In this document: piece after piece, positions 1-5,664 of the stretch
Layout of the letters: the number at the start of each line of letters is the position of its first letter
Numbering within the stretch: the stretch's first letter is position 1
Source of the DNA: an uncultured Bacillota bacterium
Lineage (GTDB): Bacteria; Bacillota; Clostridia; Peptostreptococcales; Anaerovoracaceae
Direction of reading: 5' to 3'
DNA: 5,664 bases
Assembly (NCBI GenBank): GCA_946541435.1
Contig: CAMNJK010000114.1
Coordinates: 1 to 5,664, forward strand
Position numbers and translations under genes: made by a program
The notes under the pieces: model-generated
What the model was told of the DNA's origin: nothing
Seen by the model: the letters and a program-made list of their open reading frames with translations, nothing else
The model's database searches: none

Positions 1-919
1 GTTTCCGGCTGCCGATGACTCAAGCACCTGGGGCACGCCCCAGAGCGGTCCCGCGTCTTTATTCATGTGCCATGCCAGATTTGCCGCAAAGGCAGGCTTA
101 TTCAGTTCCGCCTCCTGCTTGACCCGATCATCCTGGATCTCCGTAATGGTCAGAACATTGGTCCCGGCGTTCGTACTGCTTGCGCTGACTGACGCGGGCA
201 CCCGGTAATAGTTACCCTGCATGGTTCCGCCGCTTCCCATGGTAATGATATCTATTGCCGCGTCCAGATAGGCCTTCCGGAAGCTGTTCCACAGTTTCAG
301 TCCCTCCACGTAGCAGCCCTTCATGATCCCGCCGCTCTCATTATTGAAAACTCCGGCGCATCCGACTGTGTTGAGATCTGTCTCAGCACGGTCCGCATAA
401 AGCTGCAGACCGATGATCTGGCAGGCTTCCACGGTCCCATGATTTGAGACGGCAAGGCCCGCCAGGATCGGCTGCTCAGGATCCGAGCCATTGTACGTCA
501 TGCAGGAGTAGAGGAGGCAGTCCCTGAGGACAAGCCCCGAGATGGTCCCCCTGTTCTCCATGGTGATCATCGCAACCGGTACGTTATCAGAATATGTGAA
601 TCCATAGTAAGCCCGGAAGTCCTCGATGATCAGATTTTTCACGCAGCCGCTGCTGCCGATCTTGTTGAACAGAGCCGGTTCGCCGTGATAATACGCGGTT
701 CCCGTAGCATTGATCGCTCCCAGCCGCAGGCCTTTGATGGTATGCCCCTGCCCGTCCAGAGTGCCGCTGAACTCTCCTGTGCACAGGGTCAGCGATGCCT
801 CCTCCGGCATGGTGATGTCCGCTGTGATGACCGCCTGCGGCCGCTCTTTGGAGCCGGCCGCGTTGATCTCGTTCAGCCGCTTCATGAAGGCATCGAACTC
901 CTCCCAGTTGCTGATGGTA
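1..919 (-). other. Right-handed beta-helix / GLUG-like region, running off the window (residues 1582-1888)
   Basis: After YTISNWEEFDAFMKRLN (1582-1598, the usual 'I-x-x-x-E-E-L' lead-in helix) comes AVITADITMPE and the hallmark FSGTLDGQGHTIKGLRL (1632-1648). The segment EPALFNKIGSSGCVKNLIIE (1661-1679) is the classic 'lFg-x-i-x-x-G-x-v-k-n-L-x-i' rung. Further rungs are ENRGTISGLVLRDC (1703-1716), SNHGTVEACQIIGL (1740-1753), NNESGGIMKGCYVEGL (1774-1789) and GSGGTMQGNYY (1810-1820). The stretch closes with AFAANLAWHMN (1858-1868) and GPLWGVPQVLE (1872-1882), the Trp-containing end typical of GLUG-type helices in Firmicutes. Such regions occur in adhesins and IgA-protease-like or polysaccharide-binding exported proteins. 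No lyase or hydrolase active site is recognisable. The gene continues past base 1. Confidence 0.75.
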
Positions 920-3900
920 TATTCGGTCTGGTCGTCGATGGTGACCACCGCATTCTTGCTGATCTCCTTCAGCTGATACTGGTAGGTCACTGTATTCTCG
1001 CCGGTCTCAGTCTTTATCAGCGCCAGCGTCCCTTCGTCACTGGTCACATGGCAGGGCTCATTCTTGTCCATGACTATGCTGAATGTCACCTCTCCTCCGG
1101 TTCCGACTTCCAGAGTCTCTCCGTCCGAAAGCACCCTGCCGGTATCATCGAGGATCTGCAGATCAGCGCTCTGTACAGCCTTATTGAAGCTGACCGTGCT
1201 GAAAGTGGTCGGCTGGAACCTGCAGACGAAGGTCAGATCCTCTGTCACGGACTCCAGTGTGAAGACGCCGTCCACCAGATCCTGCCGGGTCCCGTTCATC
1301 ATGACCATGGTCATGATATGAGCCGGATCCTCCGGTGTTTCGATGATCTGCAGGCTTTCGCCTTCGTAGACCGTGATCGTCTTCTCTGTTTCACTGAAAT
1401 GGCTCGCGTGCGGTTTTCCATTGTGATCGGTGATGGTCAGCACGCCGGTTCCGCCGCCTTCCGCCTTGATCTTCAGCTCATGGGCAATGTCATCCTTCAC
1501 GGCTGCCGCAACAGTCACGCTGTCCATCAACGTGAAGGAATAGGTCTGTTCGGTCTTCTTCTGTTTTTCTCCGTCCACGATCCAGTTCTCGAAGAGCTTG
1601 CCGCGGTCCGGAACCGCCTGGATCTCCACATGGGTCCCCGCTTCGATCCGCTGCAGTTTCTCATCGTACTTGTCCGCCGGGATCTCGGTGTCATCCAGCT
1701 TCACAACATAGCTGACATCCTCTCCCTCAAGGCCGATGGAATAGCGGCCCTTCTCGGTAACGGTTTCCACACTGCAGGCGGTCACATCATCCGGCAGCGT
1801 GAATTTGCAGCCCTCGCTTTGACCTTCCGTGAATTCCTCCGGCGTGATCTGCGAGCTTCCTTCCGGTGTCGTTACCGTAACCTTCCATTCCGTGTCCTGA
1901 CCCAGGACGAATCCCGGCGCCGTCTTCACTTTGACCTCGGTTCCCTTCGGGACCGCCCTGCCTTTTTCCGTGGCGATCTCCCTGCCGGTCTCCTCCAGCG
2001 GGTTTTCTCCATTGTTGATGTAGGAAGCGGTCAGATCTCCTTTCAGGTCCAGATCGATGGTATCCCGCAGGAAGATCGCATAGGCCGCGGCTGCTGTGTC
2101 ACCCATGGTATAGGTCTTGGAGTTGACTCCGCTGGCCTCCGCTGTTCCCGCAGAGAAGGAACTGGTTCCGCCGTAGTTCTCCCAGCGCCATTCTTTGAAA
2201 TGCCATCCCGGATCCGCCTGGGCAGTGAACTGCACCTGGGTTCCCTCCAGCACCGGGCTGCCGCTTGCAAAGGCAGGATATACGCTCAGTTTACCCTGAC
2301 CGATCGTTTCATACGTCAAGGTGTTGTTTTTCGGTTCGAAGCTGGCCGTGATCCTGATCTGGCCATTGGAACTGATGGTAGGATCACTGGGCAGCGTATA
2401 GATCAGAAGGTCTCCCCCTCTTTGGTACTGGGGATTTCTGCCTTCTGCTTCGATCTTCCATTCCTTGATCCGGAAGCCTTCTGCCGGAAGCGCCTTCAGG
2501 GTGATCTTCGATCCGCCGGAAAAGCCGACCTTGTTGATATCGTCCAGCAGGATCGGTGAGATCATGCGCACGCTGCCGGTCGCTTCATCCTCGGCGTCTG
2601 CGGTCACCTCATAGTAACTGCCTGCCACGAGAAGGTCCGCTTTGCCCGGATCTCTGAAGCTGTAGAAAGTTTCGTACAGGGCTTTGGCATCCTTGTCTTT
2701 GGCTCCCAGGGCCACCTTGTATCTGGCCGGGATAAACTGCTTCTTGTATTCCGAATCCCGCTCGATATCCGCGGAGCTGCACAGGTACTCGCCATTATCC
2801 TGATAGTACTTGAATACCATCAGATCTGCCAGGCTCTTCGCCTCCCCGCCGTCCGCGGGAATCATGTTCTTCTCGTTCAGGCTGCCATCCCCGCTGATGA
2901 CCACATCCGGATCATTATCGCCATCCTTCTCGAAGGAATAGAGCTTGAGCAGCTGTCCGCAGCCGGAGATCTTGCCGGACATGGAGATGCTGACCTTCAT
3001 GGGCGATGTTCTGATCACCTGGTGCGGCGCGTCCTCCGTACCGGTACTGCCTGTCGTCACCTCGACCCAGGCTTTCTTCTTCAGTTTTTCGTTCAGCGGT
3101 ATCTTAGCCATGCCGCCGGTCTCCGACAGGGTGTAGCTGGCCAGGGCCTCTCCTGCCTTTGCATCATTTCCGTCCACGGCGAAGATCTTCACCGTCTCGA
3201 TCTGGTCGGTGATCTCCGTTCTCGTAATGGAACCGTCCTCCTGCTTCTTATAGTCGTACAGGTGGGCCGTCGGCATGATGTCCTTGCCGAAAGCATAGCC
3301 GGACTCGGTCTGCAGCCAGACGCATTCATCGATGTTCCTGAGATAGTGGTACTCCTCCGGGTCTTCCGCCGGATTGAATATCGTATCGCCGTCATATCTG
3401 ACCGTAATAACATATCCTCCATTGACCAGAGTCTGCTGCGATATAGTGCTCAGCAGATCTTCTACGCTGGAGATCTTCGCCAGGCCAGTCTTCGTGTCGA
3501 TGCTTGAGTATACCGTGATATCCCCGTTGGGGCCGGACAGGGTGAAGTAGACCTTGCCCGTTGGTTTTGCCGTGCCTGCGGAGCTGGCGTTTTTGACCGT
3601 GACCGAAAGTCCCGTATGGGTCGGTATGTCAGGGCTTCCTTCTCCTTCAAATACGGTGATCGGCCCGAAGGTGACATCCCGGATGCCCAGCTCCACCTTG
3701 CAGACATTCGTATAAGTAGAGATGTACTGGGGTGAGCCCTCTTTCTTTCGGATCAGATTGACCCTGCACCGGTACTGTCCGGCCGCCTCGCTTGTATTGT
3801 TTTCAAACACCATGGTGCCGGCAGTCTGGTTGTTCAGATCCTGCCATTTCTGATCCTTGGTGCTGTACTTCTGCCACAGGTAATTGATGGTCTTTTCGTA

Positions 3901-5664
3901 GTGCTCCGGATCTGCCAGTTCCACCGAAAGGACCGACTTCTCATCGGGATAGACGGTGAGCTGGTCTGTAGACAGGCTCAGGTCCGGCTTCTCGGAAACG
4001 TCTGTCCGGGCTTCGATGACCGGGCTGAAAATACTTTCCGTCGGCCTGGAAGTCCTTCTCACCTTCATCCGATATTGATATTTGGTATCCGCGGTCAGCC
4101 CGTCCTCAACAAAGGTGTATTCACGGATGGGCTTTCCGTTGCTGTCCAGAATGGTGTTGCCGCTGGGATCCTTGCGGATGCTATAATCGCTTCCGCCAAC
4201 GGATCCGACCAGTTCGTCTCCTCCGCCCTGGGGGAAGTCCAGATAGCGATAGAGATCAAAGGCGGCCGGCGCGTCCTCGGAATAGGTCCAGGTCAGACCG
4301 ATCTGGGAGTCCGTCGTATTGTCAAAGTCCTGACTGACGGAGCCCGGAAGCCTCGGCGGCGTCTTGACGTCATCGACCATATAAGTAATGACCGGGAAGA
4401 CGCATTCCTTGGAATCGTGCACCAGATACTTCAGCAGGCTCCAGGAAAAATCATATCCGTATCCCCTGGCAGAGCTGGGCATATTCGCGACCGTTCCGGA
4501 GAAGGACGTTCCCCCGGTCGTTGAATAGGTCGTCCCAGCGTCGCCCCCGATGCTGAAATGGCCGCCGAAATCCGTGATATACTCCACCACGGCGCCTTCT
4601 TCCTGATGAAACTCCCCATGGGCGCCGATCTCAAGGGAGAAGTATCCTCCGTGACCGGACCTGTGATGAGAGTCCACATCCTTGGAAATGGTCTGCGTGA
4701 TGAAACCGTTTCCGAAGCCCGCCCCCTCCCAGGCGTCCTTCTGGTACATTACGTAATCATCTTTTGTCGCCTTATGCTGTTTGATTTCGATGAGTTTGTC
4801 ATCCTCATCGTACATGGGATCCAGATCTCCCAGCCCCTGCTCATTGATCATGACATCCTTCCAGGACTCTCCGACCGCCTTGGGCAGATCATCCTGGCTG
4901 GACGGGTAGGTCTTCGGATCTCCCGGCGTCGATGTCAGGTATTTCGTCACATCCGGAAGCTTATCAGGATACCGCTTCTGGATCTTCATATACTCATCCA
5001 CCGGCATGGTCTGGGTCACCGGCTGATGGGGCACGGCCTGGACCTGTGTCTGAACGGCAGTGCTTACGTTACCCTCCGCGTCCACCATGCCGGAGGTCAC
5101 AAGATAGGTGTAGTTCTCCGTCGGTGTCGAGAAGAAGGCGACTTCATTCTCTCCGGCCGCTGTTCCATAGGTCACCTCGAACTGCTGACTCACCGCAAGG
5201 CCGCTGCTGTAGGTGTACTGGTAACCGGCCTGGGCATTGATCTGCGCGCCGATGACATGAAAGGATCCCAACTCGCCGGCTCCGCCGGATATAACATTGT
5301 TCCAGTAGCCGCCGACATTGATCTGCAGATTCGACGAATACTCGTTCCCTGATCCACTGCTCTTGCCGTAGGTCGTCGTACAGAAATCCAGCATGTGCCC
5401 GCCGTCATAATCGGCTACATCCTTGAAGTAGGGGGCTGAGGCCAGGACCGCAAGCACCCTGGGTTCTTTATAGTCGATGTCGTGCTTTCCCGTATAGAGA
5501 GCGACCGCGCTGTCGATGTCCGTGTCCGCTTTGAACAGGGCGACCGGAGCCCCCAGGGCCGGATGCTCGTAGTACTTGGTCGTTCGTTTCACCCCGTCCT
5601 TGGTAAGTCTGATACCGTCCTCGCTTTCTTCCGGCACGACGATGGCGGCGACCGACTCGATTTT
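1..5664 (-). CDS. Giant modular secreted/cell-surface protein, internal fragment (both ends outside window)
   Basis: A single reading frame is open over all 1,888 codons of the reverse complement. It starts at base 5664 with KIESVAAIVV and ends at base 1 with ESSAAGN. I translated it fully and met no stop. There is no start codon with a ribosome binding site and no signal peptide, so it is a middle piece of a longer gene. The visible modules, in order, are an unassigned Gly/Ser-rich beta region, Fn3-like, Ig-like, Big_3_5-like, two unassigned stretches, about six divergent InlB B-repeat-like modules and a GLUG/beta-helix region. Families of this make-up are typically exported and act in adhesion, in binding host or polysaccharide surfaces, or as cell-envelope scaffolds. 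No catalytic motif is visible, so a binding or structural role is an inference. Residues 1-68 are probably the tail of an upstream module. Cysteines are few and scattered. Codon use looks uniform along the frame, with no sign of a frameshift or recent insertion. The exact function is unknown. Confidence 0.95.
928..2577 (-). repeat. About six tandem diverged InlB B-repeat-like modules (residues 1030-1579)
   Basis: Six successive protein modules of roughly 85-105 residues share the order: strand, 'G-x-x-V/I-x-L/F-x-A-x-P', aromatic-x-x-Trp, Gly turn, closing strands. Approximate limits in bases are 2577-2326, 2325-2062, 2061-1747, 1746-1483, 1482-1210 and 1209-928. The clearest lines are GSKITLKALPAEGFRIKEWK (module 1), GTQVQFTAQADPGWHFKEWR (module 2) and GTHVEIQAVPDRGKLFENWI (module 4). 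Modules 3, 5 and 6 are weaker: 3 has GTEVKVKTAPGF, 5 has GESLQIIETPED, 6 has GGEVTFSIVMD. These resemble the divergent InlB B-repeat / bacterial repeat families common in Firmicute surface proteins, thought to form an elongated beta stalk. No DNA-level identity between modules is visible, so the duplications are old. Boundaries are approximate. Confidence 0.7.
2578..3000 (-). other. Unassigned stretch with acidic Asp/Asn/Gly loop (residues 889-1029)
   Basis: The stretch begins KVSISMSGKISGCGQLLKL (890-908), followed by an acidic run EKDGDNDPDVVISGDGSLNE (912-931). Then come an Ala/Asp-rich segment, KYYQDNGEYLCSS (952-964) and GSYYEVTADAEDEA (1015-1028), which leads into the repeat region. Spacing of Asp/Asn residues such as DGDNDPD and SGDGSLN resembles Ca2+-binding loops of dockerin or thrombospondin type 3 style, but neither full motif is present. 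No function can be assigned. Confidence 0.3.
3001..3360 (-). other. Unassigned beta-rich stretch (residues 769-888)
   Basis: I cannot name a family here. Short predicted strands include ECVWLQTESGYAFG (780-793), DQIETVKIFAVDG (820-832), ALASYTLSET (840-849) and KKAWVEVTTGS (864-873, after a Lys-rich LKKK). The GGMAKIPL turn (850-857) resembles the repeated 'G-x-a-x-l-x-L' strand of carboxypeptidase-regulatory or Cna_B-like sandwiches, but the match is too weak to assign. The most likely reading is another extracellular beta-sandwich spacer. Confidence 0.35.
3361..3684 (-). other. Bacterial Ig-like module, Big_3_5 style (residues 661-768)
   Basis: This segment matches the recognisable Big_3_5 pattern. 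The entry is TGLSVTVKNASSAG, then the family signature KPTGKVYFTLSG (700-711), a turn at KTGLAKISS, and the terminal motif GGYVITVRYDGDTIFNP (749-765), which corresponds to the usual pattern of Gly-x-His/Tyr-x-Ile-Thr-x-x-Tyr-x-Gly-Asp-x-x-Phe-x-Pro. Modules of this kind are extracellular beta-sandwich spacers in large bacterial adhesins and glycan-active proteins. An insertion around SVEDLLSTISQQTLV makes it longer than typical copies. The identification comes from motif recognition, not a profile search. Confidence 0.7.
3688..3990 (-). other. Immunoglobulin-like module lacking the first core cysteine (residues 559-659)
   Basis: The segment runs from KPDLSLSTDQLTV (559-571) to CKVEL (655-659). 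It shows the Ig-fold core Trp in INYLWQKY (593-600) and the strand-F Tyr-x-Cys signature in AAGQYRCRV (627-635, Tyr631 and Cys633). The position where the partner cysteine is expected, in KSVLSVEL, carries Val/Leu, so the usual buried disulfide is absent. Such Ig-like modules occur in bacterial surface proteins as structural or ligand-binding repeats. It sits between Fn3-like and Big_3_5-like modules. The fold call rests on the Trp and YxC pattern and on spacing. Confidence 0.65.
4000..4362 (-). other. Fibronectin type III-like module (residues 435-555)
   Basis: The region opens with the Pro-rich entry TPPRLPGSV (435-443), typical of an Fn3 start. A strand-B Trp follows in IGLTWTYSED (455-464), then FDLYRYL (469-475). 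The hallmark strand-E/F pattern appears as GLTADTKYQYRMKV (523-535, with Leu524 and Tyr529/Tyr531), and the module ends with FSPVIEARTD (546-555). At about 120 residues it is longer than the usual 90 or so; the excess lies in a loop around DPSGNTILDSNGKP (499-512). Fn3 modules in bacterial exported proteins act as spacers or carbohydrate/protein-binding units. It directly follows the unassigned N-terminal region and precedes an Ig-like module. Confidence 0.75.
4369..5460 (-). other. Unassigned N-terminal beta-rich region with two Gly/Ser-rich hairpin-like stretches (residues 69-432)
   Basis: This is a protein region inside the large CDS that I cannot place in a named family. It begins with RVLAVLASAPYFKDV (69-83), followed by TTYGKSSGSG (97-106). 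A first run of alternating polar/apolar strands rich in Gly and Ser spans about 109-168 and closes with FFSTPTENYTYLV (177-189). Next come PVDEYMKI (221-228), TPGDPKTYPSS (246-256) and a charged linker containing MYDEDDKLIEIK. A second Gly/Ser/His-rich run spans about 337-391, followed by YGYDFSW (402-408) and FPVITYMV (423-430) directly before the Fn3 module. I have an unverified impression of this motif order in other large uncharacterised exported proteins. The paired amphipathic beta stretches could be a beta-sandwich or membrane-inserting hairpins; the sequence alone does not decide. Cysteines 94 and 421 are the only two I see in this stretch. Confidence 0.5.

Noticed and set aside
1..919. 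Pectate lyase or other polysaccharide-degrading enzyme in the beta-helix
   Set aside because: No catalytic Asp/Arg/His cluster of a known lyase or glycosidase family is recognisable; the rungs fit GLUG-type non-enzymatic helices better.
685..2559. A 624-codon plus-strand open frame starting MIIRGSRSID
   Set aside because: It is codon-aligned antisense to the giant gene, its composition (many His, Arg, Leu, Gly and Asp) is what reverse-complemented codons give, it has no recognisable domain, and the minus strand across the same bases carries clear B-repeat and beta-helix motifs.
2734..2931. Dockerin module
   Set aside because: Only loose loop resemblance (SGDGSLNEKN); the duplicated 12-residue Ca2+ loop plus helix pattern is missing.
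3022..4524. Plus-strand open frames at 3022-3507 and 3901-4524
   Set aside because: Both are antisense shadows in the same frame; the opposite strand shows the Ig-like, Big_3_5-like and Fn3-like modules.
4558..5352. A 264-codon plus-strand open frame with hydrophobic stretches that look like membrane segments
   Set aside because: Same antisense frame. Its Ile/Leu/Val runs come from reverse-complementing Asp/Glu/Lys/Asn/Gln-type codons, and it ends at a TCA of the real gene (base 5350-5352).
2043..5408. Short minus-strand open frames at 2043-2270, 2604-2795, 3189-3422, 3462-3707, 4431-4679 and 5190-5408
   Set aside because: They are out of frame with the full-length minus-strand frame, are Arg/Ser/Pro/Thr-rich as expected for shifted frames in GC-rich sequence, and have no domain.
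4369..5460. Possible MACPF/CDC pore-forming domain
   Set aside because: The two-hairpin layout is suggestive, but the MACPF signature (Tyr/Trp-Gly-Thr/Ser-His followed by a Gly-Gly) is not seen, so it is reported as an unassigned region only.
1..5664. Promoters, terminators, riboswitches, CRISPR arrays, tRNA or insertion-sequence ends
   Set aside because: Every base lies in one continuous reading frame and I saw no inverted-repeat terminator followed by a T-run, no spaced direct repeats and no terminal inverted repeats.

Overview
The whole 5,664-base window lies inside one very large protein-coding gene on the minus strand. The reverse complement, read from base 5664, is open through all 1,888 codons to base 1, with no stop, no credible start and no intergenic gap. 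Both ends of the gene lie outside the window. Residue numbers below count from the first codon in the window (bases 5664-5662), not from the true start.

The translation reads as a secreted or cell-surface modular protein. In order from the amino-terminal side it holds: (1) about 430 residues I cannot assign to a named family, with two Gly/Ser-rich stretches of alternating beta strands separated by a charged linker (about 5664-4369); (2) a fibronectin type III-like module (4362-4000); (3) an immunoglobulin-like module (3990-3688); (4) a bacterial Ig-like module of the Big_3_5 style (3684-3361); (5) two unassigned beta-rich stretches, one with an acidic Asp/Asn/Gly loop (3360-2578); (6) about six tandem, strongly diverged modules of the InlB B-repeat type (2577-928); (7) a right-handed beta-helix/GLUG-like region that runs to the window edge (919-1). 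The signal peptide and any cell-wall anchor (LPXTG, SLH, choline- or cell-wall-binding repeats) would be outside the window; none is visible inside it.

The organism is probably a moderately GC-rich anaerobic Firmicute (Clostridia, Lachnospiraceae-like). This is inferred from the architecture (divergent InlB B-repeats plus GLUG-type beta-helix plus Ig/Fn3 modules) and from codon use: Leu is mostly CTG, TTA and CTA seem absent, Ile is mostly ATC, and Arg uses AGG/AGA/CGG together. No phylogenetic marker is present, so this is a weak inference.

Four long plus-strand open frames (685-2559, 3022-3507, 3901-4524, 4558-5352) are antisense shadows. They lie in the frame whose codons are exact reverse complements of this gene's codons, and each ends where the real gene uses the serine codon TCA. 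I see no RNA gene, CRISPR array, mobile element, promoter or terminator. The part most worth following up is the unassigned amino-terminal region before the Fn3 module.
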